This document shows positions 17,901 through 26,605 of a DNA stretch of 64,000 nucleotides, one piece after another. This DNA comes from an uncultured Lachnospiraceae bacterium. GTDB lineage: Bacteria > Bacillota > Clostridia > Lachnospirales > Lachnospiraceae. Location: contig CAMGZH010000009.1 in NCBI GenBank assembly GCA_946182825.1, positions 21,434 through 85,433 on the forward strand, written 5' to 3'. Under the pieces are notes generated by a model. It did not search any database, was not told the origin of the DNA, and saw only the letters and a program-made list of their open reading frames with translations. Positions within the stretch are counted from its first letter, which is position 1. Each line of letters begins with the position of its first letter. The position numbers were made by a program, and so were the translations under genes.

Positions 17901-18292
17901 CTGGCATCCTGAAAAAAGACATAGTAAAGATCGCCCTCTTCCGGATCCCTTACAAGACTTCCATAGTCTTCCACGGTACGGATCCGGCCGGACTTGGTCT
18001 GAATACGATACGTTACATGATCAAAATGATCATTTCCGGAACGGATCTGATCCTTGATGCTCCGCTCTGTCTCATCAAGGTCATCCCGATAGACCATGCC
18101 GCAAAAACTGCCGCCGGTGAGCGCAAAAAAATCCTCCTTTGTCTCACACTCAAAGATCTCAAGTGCATGTTGATTCACGTAGAGGATCTCCTCTGAGGCA
18201 TCTGCCCGATACACAAGAATGCCACCGGGCATCGCATCCAGTGACCGGCATAAGTATCCCGGCCATTCCTTCTTATCGATACGTTCGCTCAT
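14963..18292 (-). CDS. PAS-GGDEF-EAL-PAS-GGDEF protein, likely cyclic-di-GMP phosphodiesterase
   Basis: 1109-residue soluble protein. Seen in order: PAS domain (about 15-130), degenerate GGDEF (about 140-290) whose active-site loop reads RFSDDHF, EAL domain (about 305-555), a further sensor-like region, PAS (about 820-960), and a C-terminal degenerate GGDEF with RVRGANF. The EAL domain keeps the known catalytic set: E337-A-L-S-R, NLSR, EITES, DD at 458-459 (MDDFGSGYSS), KID, and AEGVETEEQ. The expected activity is therefore cyclic-di-GMP hydrolysis, with the two inactive GGDEF domains and PAS domains as regulators. It is transcribed divergently from a close paralogue starting at 18468; both share the N-terminal PAS pattern (LEIFEC...). 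No membrane segments, so the signal is intracellular. Confidence 0.88.
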   Translation of the reverse strand: MSERIDKKEWPGYLCRSLDAMPGGILVYRADASEEILYVNQHALEIFECETKEDFFALTGGSFCGMVYRDDLDETERSIKDQIRSGNDHFDHVTYRIQTKSGRIRTVEDYGSLVRDPEEGDLYYVFFQDARIKYLSHDIDPVTRLPGMRRFLEYSARNLRMNMDNPSAPHSVFLFFNILNFKLFNVQYGIEEGDRLLLEYAGVLRDIFTNTYVSRFSDDHFVVMTDDARLLENLSECSRQLGAIRPEAKLSSKVGIFQVQDLTMDPAMACEFARMAASSIRNRPDTFFAFYTESLRSRMNLQEYVKNHIDEACEKGYIQVYYQPVIRTITGNLCGMEALSRWIDPERGFLSPGDFISALEESHQIQKLDSYVVREICRNFSVKLKEGVPIIPVSFNLSRLDFLLCDIFQVVEDAVREYDIPRDMIHIEITESLFVQETARISQEIDRFHEAGYQVWMDDFGSGYSSLNVLKDYQFDELKIDMVFLSNFNQKSKDIITSIVSMSKKVGIQTLAEGVETEEQYEFLKSIGCEKVQGYYFGKPRPYEESIRHCVEQGLYVENRTWRQYYDRVGQVDLVTDLPLALMERRPKDTKFLFLNETYQDILYGVEIRDVHELACMIDDDESSIGRVYRSFFDRVIRSGEEEEFTYPVRGQYLRLTATKIAECEGHNMLCLHVDNISKNANRQQQERMDNLLRNIYYMYDDILLVNISGDYSEGVMAEDGFYFQNRKYNLKQQKEEFARSYVYPEDRARLQEFLNPATLMERFAKANGSPLYAAFRMKQENGDYRWVIHSLIRASTDQEKRYLHCIQKAQFMKDNYNGDYGQARHVESVELSDKTLWESLVSHSPICYFWKDRERRFVGVNQSFLDYYGLTDASEVIGKTDEDMRWHVSDGPYFNDEIAVLEEGRSIIDSPGKCVIRGVVHDIFATKIPVYDNGRIAGLLGYFVDAKRYRSRDGIDEKAAVLDPITGVAAVRTVIEHLVGYMEDYQLNRNDFVFLMIEVPEYERAVSTYGKKVGDSLLRKIAEKLTNTVSTAGTVGRVRGANFSVVYRYEKQEEVEDLCYSIGEEIKGIHEVEGRPCTLFARIGEVYGREVKDLEEMARLANKRKRMY

Positions 18293-18415
18293 ATCACTAC
18301 TCTTTCTAGGATCATGTCAACCAGGATCCCTTGACGCTAAAAAAAGCAGAAATTCACCTAGTAAGACTGTACCATATCCCCCCATTTCGGTAAAGTATCT
18401 GTCCGAAACATTTCA

Positions 18416-18444
18416 TAGACTTTGCCCTGACCAGAACGTATAAT
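18416..18444 (+). promoter_or_regulatory. Sigma-A-type promoter for the 18468 EAL gene
   Basis: -35 TAGACT (18416-18421), 17-base spacer, -10 TATAAT (18439-18444, perfect), 23 bases before the ATG; ribosome site TTGGAGGG follows. It lies in the 175-base divergent gap between the two EAL paralogues. Confidence 0.65.
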
Positions 18445-18467
18445 AAAGCTAGTTGGAGGGTTAAAAT

Positions 18468-20528
18468 ATGGTGATGAAAGATCCAAAAAAGGCAACATTT
18501 CATGCTGATCAGCTTCCCGGCGGATTTATGATCTATCGCGCCGAAGGGGACCAGGAGATCCTGCAGATCAACCAGGGACTTCTGGAGATTTTTGAATGCT
18601 CCACTTACGAGGAGTTTCAGGAGTGGACTTCCGGAAGTTTCCACGGATTTGTCTACCACGAGGATTTAGACCGGGTATCTGCTCTGATCCGAAGACAGAT
18701 TGCCCATCAAGAGACGGCTTTTTTGCATGCCACCTTTCGAATCAAGACCAAGAAGTGGCATCTGAAGCACGTAGAGGCTTTTGGTCAGCTTCACTATGAT
18801 TCCATGCACGGAGATGTCATCCGTTTTTTTCTGGCTGACACCTCACAGGTCATGATGGCCGACGATATCGATTCTTTGACGGAACTTCCGGGGTCCAGGC
18901 ATTTTGTTTCCGCCTCCACCCGGATCTTAACCGATAATGTGGAGCATGACAGGAAACAAACCTATCATCTCCTCTATTACAACATTCGTAATTTCCACCT
19001 GCTTAATCTTCATACCGGCCTTCATATGGGAGACGAATTCCTCCGTCATTTTTCCGACCTGTTGCGCTATACCTTTCCGGGGGATCTCATTGGCCGTCTC
19101 TCCGATGACCGGTTTGCTGTACTGACCACCAACAGCTCCTATCTGGATCCTCTGACCCAGTTGCGGGAGCTGGTATTGAAGGAGCGTCCGGACCCTAACA
19201 TTGATATTGCCGTGGGCATCTGTGATGTACCCATAATGACCACGGATCTGTCGGATGCCCTTCGTCACGCCAACCTGGCATGTAGCATTGTAACAAACGA
19301 CCATTCCTTTACCTTCTATATGGTCTACTCCCAGGAGCTGGAGCGACAGTACGCCATCGAAAGTTTTGCCGCCTCTCACATCCACGAGGCTATCCGGAAC
19401 GGTCACATCAAGGTGTTCTATCAGCCGATCCAGCGCACCATTAACGGGGAGATCTGTTCCCTGGAAGCTCTGGCCCGCTGGGAGGATCCGGAACTTGGCA
19501 TGATCGATCCACCGTCCTTTATTCCTATCCTTGAGGAGACCCGGCAGATCTACGATCTTGACTGCCATATCGTCCGGCTAATCTGCCAGAAATACCGGCA
19601 AAACACAAAGGATGGGGTACCGAACCTTCCGGTTTCCTTTAACCTCTCCTATGCCGATTTCCAGACCTGTGATATTTTCCAGGCCATCGAACAGATCCTG
19701 GAAGAATACCAGGTTCCAAGGAATATGCTTCATGTGGAGATCACCGAGCGTATCCTTGCAGAGGATTCCTCCCGGATCCGCGCCTGCATCGATCAGTTCC
19801 ATGACGCGGGCTACATCGTATGGATGGATCACTTCGGCAGTGGCTTTTCTTCTCTGAATGTGCTGAAGAACTATCGCTTTGATCTGATCAAGATCGATAT
19901 GCTGTTTCTTCGCAACTTCACCCAGAAGTCAGCCACCATTCTATCTTCCATTGTGTCCATGGCGAAAAAGCTCGGCATCCAGACCCTTGCCGAAGGCGTG
20001 GAGACAGAAGGAGAAGCCCAGTTCCTGAAGGAGATCGGCTGTGAGAAGATCCAGGGATTTTTCATTGCACACCCCGGGAAATACGAAGATGTTCTTGAAA
20101 CGTGCATGCAGAAGAATCTGACCTTGGAGCAGCGGGACAAGACACCGTTCTACGACAATATCAGTTCGGTGGATCTGATCACCGATCTGCCCCTTGCCCT
20201 GATTCTCGATGACGGAACCCACTTCAAGATCCTGTGGTGCAATTCCGAATATACCGACACCCTCTGTACCATGGGATTTGAGACCCGGGCAGAGGTGGAG
20301 ACGCATTTTAACGACCTGACAACGCCACTGTACAACGCCATGCGCGGCTTCGTTCAGGTTCCCATTGCCAGCGGCAAGTGGGAGTCCGTTGATTTTATGA
20401 ACCATAACAACTACCTGCGGTTTTCCATCCGCACCGTTGCCAACTACAACGAGCTGTACGTTCATGCGGCCAGCATCATCAATATCTCCAAAGACATGCA
20501 TTTGGATGACATCGTAACCATTAACTGA
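18468..20528 (+). CDS. PAS-GGDEF-EAL protein with altered metal-site motif
   Basis: 686-residue cytosolic protein paralogous to the divergent 1109-residue EAL protein but lacking its C-terminal PAS-GGDEF extension. Seen: PAS (about 15-130), degenerate GGDEF with RLSDDRF (about 140-290), EAL domain (about 300-545) with E333-A-L-A-R, SFNLSYADF and EITE, then a PAS-like tail. In active EAL enzymes the DDFG pair binds metal; here it reads MDHFGSGFSS, D454 then H455. The second Asp is replaced by His, so hydrolysis may be lost, altered in metal preference, or replaced by ligand binding. KID and AEGVETEG remain. A promoter and ribosome site are visible, and a strong terminator follows, so this looks like a single-gene unit. 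Confidence 0.86.
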   Translation: MVMKDPKKATFHADQLPGGFMIYRAEGDQEILQINQGLLEIFECSTYEEFQEWTSGSFHGFVYHEDLDRVSALIRRQIAHQETAFLHATFRIKTKKWHLKHVEAFGQLHYDSMHGDVIRFFLADTSQVMMADDIDSLTELPGSRHFVSASTRILTDNVEHDRKQTYHLLYYNIRNFHLLNLHTGLHMGDEFLRHFSDLLRYTFPGDLIGRLSDDRFAVLTTNSSYLDPLTQLRELVLKERPDPNIDIAVGICDVPIMTTDLSDALRHANLACSIVTNDHSFTFYMVYSQELERQYAIESFAASHIHEAIRNGHIKVFYQPIQRTINGEICSLEALARWEDPELGMIDPPSFIPILEETRQIYDLDCHIVRLICQKYRQNTKDGVPNLPVSFNLSYADFQTCDIFQAIEQILEEYQVPRNMLHVEITERILAEDSSRIRACIDQFHDAGYIVWMDHFGSGFSSLNVLKNYRFDLIKIDMLFLRNFTQKSATILSSIVSMAKKLGIQTLAEGVETEGEAQFLKEIGCEKIQGFFIAHPGKYEDVLETCMQKNLTLEQRDKTPFYDNISSVDLITDLPLALILDDGTHFKILWCNSEYTDTLCTMGFETRAEVETHFNDLTTPLYNAMRGFVQVPIASGKWESVDFMNHNNYLRFSIRTVANYNELYVHAASIINISKDMHLDDIVTIN

Positions 20529-20541
20529 TCACATCCGGGAC

Positions 20542-20585
20542 AAAAAATCCCCCTCCCTACATACGTAAGGAGGGGGATCCATTTT
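20542..20585. terminator. Bidirectional rho-independent terminator
   Basis: Ten-bp stem ATCCCCCTCC / GGAGGGGGAT (20547-20556 and 20569-20578) with a 12-base loop, A6 on the left and a T-rich run on the right. It serves the convergent EAL gene and the receiver operon on the other strand. Confidence 0.85.
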
Positions 20586-20586
20586 A

Positions 20587-21360
20587 TTATCTACTACTGA
20601 AGAAGGAATTGACCTTCTCTAACACCGCCTGCTTACCGGCGGTCTTGATCACATAGCCATCCGGCTTTAAGCTCATAACACTCATAACACTTTCCCGATC
20701 ATTCTTACCTGTTAAAAAGAAAACCGGAATATCCCGAAGTCTTGCATCCGAACGGATCATGCCAAGGACCTGAGGACCGCTGCACACCGGCATCTCATAG
20801 TCAAGCAGAATCAGATCCGGCAGATGAGAAGCAAGATAGGTAATGACCTGCGTTCCTGAATTCAGAATGGTGACATCGTAATTGCCTTCCGTCTCCAGCC
20901 AGTCACTTGCCATATCCAAAAATGTACTGTCATCATCCACAAGGAGAAGCTTCTTACGATTTGCATCCCCTAGATCTGCCGTGGCATTGTAGTCCATCAG
21001 GGTGATACGATCGATCAGATTCCGGATATTCACCGGTCGAACCACAGGGATCGCGATCCGATGTCTTGGAATCACCTTATACAGTGCCTTCATCTCATCG
21101 TCATCTCCGATGGCAATGATCTGCTTGTTCGCGCTCTGGCAAAGAGAACCCACCATGTTCAAAAAATCGGGAGATTCAAAGGCATAGTCCCCTAAGTATA
21201 AAATAACCAGCTCCGCCTCTTCCCCAAAAAGCATCAACGAATTCTCGTCAACTCCACAGGATTCCACCGTATGATTCGCCTCTAACAAGGAACGATATAA
21301 TGTCTCAACCATAAAAGATCTTTGTTCACTTATCAAAAGTATCGTCTTTTTCCCTCTCAT
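20587..21360 (-). CDS. Double-receiver response regulator, first receiver degenerate
   Basis: 257 residues made of two receiver-like folds and no DNA-binding output. The first (about 5-120) keeps the alternating pattern but lacks the acidic pair and clear phosphoacceptor (VILYLGDYAF in place of the usual LLD stretch). The second (about 137-254) is canonical: LLLVDDDSTF, phosphoacceptor in LILLDYEMP (about 186), FLTGK with Thr, and Lys in VIKTAG. It begins 18 bases after the stop of the FIST kinase gene and ends at a terminator, so it is the last gene of the four-gene cyclic-di-GMP/FIST operon. Likely role: receiver for the Hpt of that kinase, with the silent first domain for dimerisation or protein contact. 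ATG start. Confidence 0.85.
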   Translation of the reverse strand: MRGKKTILLISEQRSFMVETLYRSLLEANHTVESCGVDENSLMLFGEEAELVILYLGDYAFESPDFLNMVGSLCQSANKQIIAIGDDDEMKALYKVIPRHRIAIPVVRPVNIRNLIDRITLMDYNATADLGDANRKKLLLVDDDSTFLDMASDWLETEGNYDVTILNSGTQVITYLASHLPDLILLDYEMPVCSGPQVLGMIRSDARLRDIPVFFLTGKNDRESVMSVMSLKPDGYVIKTAGKQAVLEKVNSFFSSR

Positions 21361-21378
21361 GCATGCTCCTTCTCTTTA

Positions 21379-24300
21379 TTACCCCAGCAGCTTCTGCAGG
21401 CGTTCCCAGTCAGGTCCCGCCGCTGCTTCCTTTAGTCCATCATACAATTTTTGTCTGTCTTCATCAAGTGAGTAACTGCCCAAAGCTTCAAGAACCTGGC
21501 GGATACTCTTATGGTCATAAGCCCCCACCAGTTCACAGATCGTCACCATGGCATCCGTCCAGGTTCCGTCATCCATGGGGATCAGATCTTCTTTGGGCTT
21601 TTCCTCTTCTGCAAAAACGTTACCCAGATCGCGGTACAAAAGCCGGGCATTAGTCATAAGGATCGGTGTATCCTGAATGATCTTGGCAATATATTCCTCA
21701 TCTCCCGCCTTTTCCAGTGCCTCGGCCAGATCTGCCACTTCAAGGGCTCCGATGATTCTTGACGAACTTTTCAAGGCATGGACCTTAATAGTGTAATCCT
21801 TGATATTACCGGCCTCAAACAGTTCCTCGATCTTATCCAGCTGACCGCTGAGACCCTTGTAGTAGGTCTTCAGCACTTCCATGTAAGTCTTGACCGATCC
21901 GTTGTTGCGGATACCATCCTCCAGAGACAGACCCTCCATCTCCAACAGCCGGGGATCCATCTTGCTCACCAGGGCCGGCAGATCCTCCTCCGGCTTCTGG
22001 GATACCACCACCGGATGCTTGTTCACCTTCAAAAGCTCCTTTGGCAGATACTGCATCATCTTCTGTTCTAACAGCTCCGGCTGTACCGGCTTTGTGATCA
22101 CATCAGTAAAACCGGCCTCCAGATAGGTCTCAATGGCTCCCGTTACCGCATTCGCCGTCAGACAGATCACCGGAACCGGCCTCCAGTTTTTCATTTTGAA
22201 AATATGCTTCAAGGTCTCGACGCCGTTCATCTGCGGCATTCGATAATCCAGAAGGATCAGGTCATAGGCGATCTCTTTTAACATTTCCAGAGCTTCCTTG
22301 CCGCTGGTAGCCGTATCGATCATCACCTCATTCTGAGCCAACAGTTCCTTTAATACCTTAAGATTCATCTCGGTATCATCCACCGCAAGAATCCTTACAT
22401 CCGGTGCCACAAAGGCTGCTCCCCTGCGCTCCATCGTTCCCTCATGACGGGTCAGATCCAACTCTCCCATTTCCTGCACGGAATGGCTTCCCTGCCGTAC
22501 AACAAAGGAGAAGGTGGAACCCTCTCCGTATACGGAGTCCACCGCAAGGCTGCTTCCCATCAGTCGAAGCAGGCTTAAGGTAATGTTCAGTCCCAGTCCG
22601 GTTCCCTCAATGGTTCGGTTGCGCTCCTCATCCAGTCGCTGGAAGGAGGTGAACAGCTTTTCTTTATCTTCTTCCTTGATTCCGATGCCGGTATCTTCCA
22701 CCTCCACACGGATCATTACATCCTGATCCTTAACACCGTCCAACAGGATTCGAAGGGTCACCTTGCCTCGTTCCGTATACTTGACCGCATTGGTCAAAAG
22801 ATTGGTGATGACCTGCTTCATACGGATCTCATCACCGTAAAGAATATCCGGAATATGAGGATCCGCCTCGATCACCAGGATCAGGCTCTTGTCCTCCGCT
22901 CTCTTTTTCAACATCTGATACAGATCCCGGATCATCTCGGAAGGCTTATAGTCCACCGGAAGAATGGACAATTTGCCCGCCTCGATCTTGGAGAAATCCA
23001 AAATATCATTGATGATTCCAAGCAGTCCGTTTCCCGCCTGCCGAAGATCCTGGGCGTAACTTAGAATGGACTTGTCCTCCGCCCGGCGAAGGATCATCTC
23101 ATCCATTCCCAGAATGGCATTGATCGGCGTTCGGATCTCGTGGGACATATTGGAGAGGAATTCCGACTTGGCACGGTTGGCGCTTTCTGTCTTTTCCACT
23201 GCGTCGTTGAGATCGTCGGTGATCGCCATCATAAAGGCGGCAGTCCGGTCAGCCAGTGGAATCACTTCGTCCCAGTTGTAATAGGTCTCCTCCTTCGCCT
23301 CCTCGGTGCTGATCTCCAACCGGGTGATCTCACCCTCTGTCTCCTGCATGGAAACCACCACACTGTTGGCATTTAAGATTGCCCCTTCTCCATTATTGTA
23401 AAAGATCTGCGCCGAACTTCTGGCGTAAAAAATATTCGGAAGATAGGACTGGAAGCCCTGCACCTCCACATCCTCTTCTCCCATGGTCTTCCGTCGAAGG
23501 ACACTTCCAAAGAAAAATGCTGCTTCCGGAAGAATATCCAGAATGATCCGGCTCTTCTCCAGTGTCTCCTCCAGCATCCGCTGAGGGTCCGCATAGGAAA
23601 AACAGATCCGGTCATCCGGATAGATATCACCAATAAAGTACAGTTCTCCGGCATCATCATACCGCAGCGGGATCCTTTGGATCTGCTGGGATCCACGCAC
23701 CAGAGAAAAGGGAAATTCCCGTATGTTCTCAATGAAAGCCGGACCTTTTTTCACTTTCAGATAGTGACGATAAATATCCGCTGCCGGCTGATGATCGATC
23801 TCAGCGACCACCGTCTCACCCACCGACAGATCATCCACATATTCTCTCACCTTCAGAGGGAAGGATCTTCCCAGCATCTTCCAGCCGTTCAGAACAAGGG
23901 TCTGGATCTGAAGACGCTCACCCACCAAATAAAAACCTCCGATGCCGCTTTCCATCTTCTCATCCTTAAAGATAAAAAACTCCTCCGGCGCCTCTCTGGT
24001 AAGCTCCGTTGACCAGAGGCCAAAGATCGGAACCCCGGTACTCTCCTCCACTGCCCCAAGGGGCATGGAAAGCTTTAAGGTGTTACCGGCGGCAAAACAG
24101 AGAACCCCCTTACAATGTTCGGTTTGAAGGATCGTCTGTTCCATTTCCAGACAGGCCTCCCAGATCTCTCCCTTCCCGGTGTGATAAGAAAAAGGAATCG
24201 CCCTGGAATATTCCAGAAACAGAAAGGTCATTCGGATCACAGGATCTTCGCCCTTTTCCAGGCGCTTGGAAATCCCGAGAACATATTCTTTTTTAACGCC

Positions 24301-24465
24301 ACTGCTGGCACGGTCCATCAATTGATTCAACTCGTCGGGAGAAAATCCCATGGAGAACACCACCAGTATGGTCTGGCCCGTTTTACCCTCGATGGTATCC
24401 CGCCATTCCCTTGCGGCATCCACGACTTCTTCCTGCCGGGAGCCCGTATAGGTCAACTGGATCAT
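21379..24465 (-). CDS. FIST-domain hybrid histidine kinase with receiver and Hpt
   Basis: 1028-residue soluble kinase. The first ~390 residues fit FIST-N plus FIST-C, a sensory module predicted to bind small ligands such as amino acids (CKGVLCFAAGNTLKL; the C-part ends near FFFGSVLRR...LPNIFYARSSAQIFYNN). Then HisKA with H442 (SHEIRTP), HATPase_c with GTGLGLN, receiver with D740 (LLDYRMP), and Hpt with H896 (VHALKSS), followed by a short tail. No transmembrane helices, so the signal is cytoplasmic. Its ATG overlaps the stop of the upstream EAL gene in ATGA, implying translational coupling, and a double receiver follows 18 bases downstream. Together these suggest a relay from FIST sensor to Hpt to receiver, alongside cyclic-di-GMP turnover enzymes. 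Confidence 0.88.
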   Translation of the reverse strand: MIQLTYTGSRQEEVVDAAREWRDTIEGKTGQTILVVFSMGFSPDELNQLMDRASSGVKKEYVLGISKRLEKGEDPVIRMTFLFLEYSRAIPFSYHTGKGEIWEACLEMEQTILQTEHCKGVLCFAAGNTLKLSMPLGAVEESTGVPIFGLWSTELTREAPEEFFIFKDEKMESGIGGFYLVGERLQIQTLVLNGWKMLGRSFPLKVREYVDDLSVGETVVAEIDHQPAADIYRHYLKVKKGPAFIENIREFPFSLVRGSQQIQRIPLRYDDAGELYFIGDIYPDDRICFSYADPQRMLEETLEKSRIILDILPEAAFFFGSVLRRKTMGEEDVEVQGFQSYLPNIFYARSSAQIFYNNGEGAILNANSVVVSMQETEGEITRLEISTEEAKEETYYNWDEVIPLADRTAAFMMAITDDLNDAVEKTESANRAKSEFLSNMSHEIRTPINAILGMDEMILRRAEDKSILSYAQDLRQAGNGLLGIINDILDFSKIEAGKLSILPVDYKPSEMIRDLYQMLKKRAEDKSLILVIEADPHIPDILYGDEIRMKQVITNLLTNAVKYTERGKVTLRILLDGVKDQDVMIRVEVEDTGIGIKEEDKEKLFTSFQRLDEERNRTIEGTGLGLNITLSLLRLMGSSLAVDSVYGEGSTFSFVVRQGSHSVQEMGELDLTRHEGTMERRGAAFVAPDVRILAVDDTEMNLKVLKELLAQNEVMIDTATSGKEALEMLKEIAYDLILLDYRMPQMNGVETLKHIFKMKNWRPVPVICLTANAVTGAIETYLEAGFTDVITKPVQPELLEQKMMQYLPKELLKVNKHPVVVSQKPEEDLPALVSKMDPRLLEMEGLSLEDGIRNNGSVKTYMEVLKTYYKGLSGQLDKIEELFEAGNIKDYTIKVHALKSSSRIIGALEVADLAEALEKAGDEEYIAKIIQDTPILMTNARLLYRDLGNVFAEEEKPKEDLIPMDDGTWTDAMVTICELVGAYDHKSIRQVLEALGSYSLDEDRQKLYDGLKEAAAGPDWERLQKLLG

Positions 24466-26597
24466 AGGCTCTCTCCTCTCCTGCCAATGATCTCACGTAA
24501 AGGCGTACTGCCTTCGTAGATCAAAAGACGTTGCTTGGCATCCAGAGCGGAATATTTTGCGAAGCAGATGTCTGCCTCGGAATCTACCGGATAGCCTGCA
24601 GCAACGTTGATCGTTGCCAGGCCGTCGTATAACGTCTGCAGCGCCTGTTCCTGCGTCATATTGCCGATATTGGGATGGAACAAAAGAAATCGTCCATCCC
24701 CGACAATTACACCGGAATCCCCCTGCATCAGCGTGTTGCGAACCTTGGTCGCACACTCCACCTCCAGCAGTTTGGCCGCTCCTATGCCATATTTCTCCCG
24801 GAATTCCTTAAAATGCTTCAAGGTCACCTCCGCAACGACAAAATCCTGCTCCCACAGCTGATAGGCATCCTGATAGGGCAGCATGGCATGGGCAAGTCCG
24901 CTCCGGTCGTAAAATCCCGTTGCCTGATCGATAAAGTGATTGGATGACAGGATCATGGCGCCACCGTTGGAATAGCGTTCCATAAGGGACGCTGCCTGTT
25001 CCCGGTGTTCCCGATCCGCCTGGCATATGGCAAACAGCACCATTTCCTGGCGTTCCTCCGTCACCCGCTGAATGATGTATTTCTTCTTGATATAACGGCC
25101 GTCATCCATCCTGGTATCAAAATGCAGTGCAATATACTCCGCATCCTCTGTTCCGAGTCGATCGTCCAGGGTACTAAGATCCACAAAGCCGATAAAATCC
25201 TCTCTCTGATCATCCGCAATATATTTGGCCGCAAACAAAGCCATCACATCCCGGACATTCTGTCCCTCATGCAACGCTCCATACTCCGATGTATTCAGAT
25301 AGGTGTTCAAGATCAGACCGTCTGACTTTCGCACCAGATCAAGCCGGTCAAAAATACGATAGATATTTCGCAGGGCAACTTCAAACTTCTGCAAACGTCC
25401 CGTACTGTTGGAATCCATCAGATTCTCCTTACGGACGATCATGGCAATGCCTCCCGTCCGCGGATTGGTGGCAATGTATTCCCCCCACAGATCCACCACC
25501 TTGCCGGATGTAACAAAATCCAGGTGAACTCTCTGCTCTCCGGCGATCATTCGGCGCACAAAGTCACGGATCTTCTCCTGGAACATACCGGATCTCTGGT
25601 TCAGGTAATTCTCTGTCGCCACCTCACTCATCAAACCGAGATTCCGCATATACTCCCGGTTGGCCTCATTCTGGTACAGATAGAAAAACCGGCGGTCCCG
25701 GAATTCCATAATGGACAATGGCTCCTTGATATCTCTTCCGTCCCGCCTCAGTGTTACGCCGCCGGGATTCACCTCGATCTGACCAATCATCTTATAGTAA
25801 CCGGCTTCTTCGATGGCCTCAAAGATATCCTGCTGCTCCAGAAACTGCTCCATCGGAATGGGCTTGCAGAACAGATAGCCCTGCACCATCTCCACGCCCA
25901 TATCCTTTAACACCCGAAACTGCTCTTCTGTCTCCACATTCTCTGCCAGAGCTGAGATCCCCATATGCTTGGACATATTCGCGGTATAGGAAAACATGGT
26001 GACGGCACGCTCCCATGTTCCATGGTCTTTGGCATCCGAAAGGAACCTTGCATCCAGCTTTACCGTACTGTAGGGATAACGCTCAAGGGCTTCAAAGGAG
26101 GAACCTTTGCCAAAGTTATCCAGCCAGATCTCATAACCGGCCTTCTGGAACCGGTCAATGGCCTCGTCGATCACCTGATCCCGTCGCTTCTCTCCCTGCT
26201 CAATGATCTCAATGTGAATGATATCCCGATGGATCCCGTAAGAAGACAAAATGCGCTCCACCTCAGTGAACATATCCGTCTCATAAAAATCCTTCCCTGA
26301 AAAATTGATGGAAACAGGAATCAACGGAATGTTCTGCTGTCGGCAGAGCGCAATATCCTTGGCTATCTGCTCACAAATGCACAGATCAAGTCTGTGCATC
26401 ATGTGATTTTTCTCGAGCACCGGAATAAATTCTCCCGGTGCCAGATTTCCTTCTACCGGATCGATCCAGCGGGCCAGTGCCTCGGCTCCGCAGATCCTCC
26501 TTGTGTACGAACGAACAACAGGCTGATAGTATACCCTGATCCAGCCTTCACGAACCGCCTGTTCAAAATGAGTTAACACATATGCTTCACGTTCCAT
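24462..26597 (-). CDS. EAL-(sensor)-GGDEF protein with degenerate motifs
   Basis: 711 residues with the EAL domain first, the reverse of the usual order. EAL (about 5-250) has E39-A-L-A-R, SINFSGKDF, EIIE, VKLDARF and AENVETEEQ, but the metal-binding DDFG reads D160-N161 (WLDNFGKGSS), so catalysis is doubtful. A PAS-like middle region follows, and the C-terminal GGDEF-like domain (about 545-700) has VGDGRF in the active-site loop. It may bind cyclic-di-GMP or GTP without turnover. No membrane helix. It starts 8 bases after the stop of the diguanylate cyclase gene and overlaps the FIST kinase start by four bases, placing it firmly inside one operon. Function as adaptor or receptor is inference. 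Confidence 0.82.
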   Translation of the reverse strand: MEREAYVLTHFEQAVREGWIRVYYQPVVRSYTRRICGAEALARWIDPVEGNLAPGEFIPVLEKNHMMHRLDLCICEQIAKDIALCRQQNIPLIPVSINFSGKDFYETDMFTEVERILSSYGIHRDIIHIEIIEQGEKRRDQVIDEAIDRFQKAGYEIWLDNFGKGSSFEALERYPYSTVKLDARFLSDAKDHGTWERAVTMFSYTANMSKHMGISALAENVETEEQFRVLKDMGVEMVQGYLFCKPIPMEQFLEQQDIFEAIEEAGYYKMIGQIEVNPGGVTLRRDGRDIKEPLSIMEFRDRRFFYLYQNEANREYMRNLGLMSEVATENYLNQRSGMFQEKIRDFVRRMIAGEQRVHLDFVTSGKVVDLWGEYIATNPRTGGIAMIVRKENLMDSNSTGRLQKFEVALRNIYRIFDRLDLVRKSDGLILNTYLNTSEYGALHEGQNVRDVMALFAAKYIADDQREDFIGFVDLSTLDDRLGTEDAEYIALHFDTRMDDGRYIKKKYIIQRVTEERQEMVLFAICQADREHREQAASLMERYSNGGAMILSSNHFIDQATGFYDRSGLAHAMLPYQDAYQLWEQDFVVAEVTLKHFKEFREKYGIGAAKLLEVECATKVRNTLMQGDSGVIVGDGRFLLFHPNIGNMTQEQALQTLYDGLATINVAAGYPVDSEADICFAKYSALDAKQRLLIYEGSTPLREIIGRRGESL

Positions 26598-26605
26598 AAA
26601 CTCTC

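Noticed and set aside
18427..18659. Minus-strand frame crossing the divergent EAL promoter
   Set aside because: It overlaps the promoter and start of the plus-strand EAL gene and has no ribosome site.
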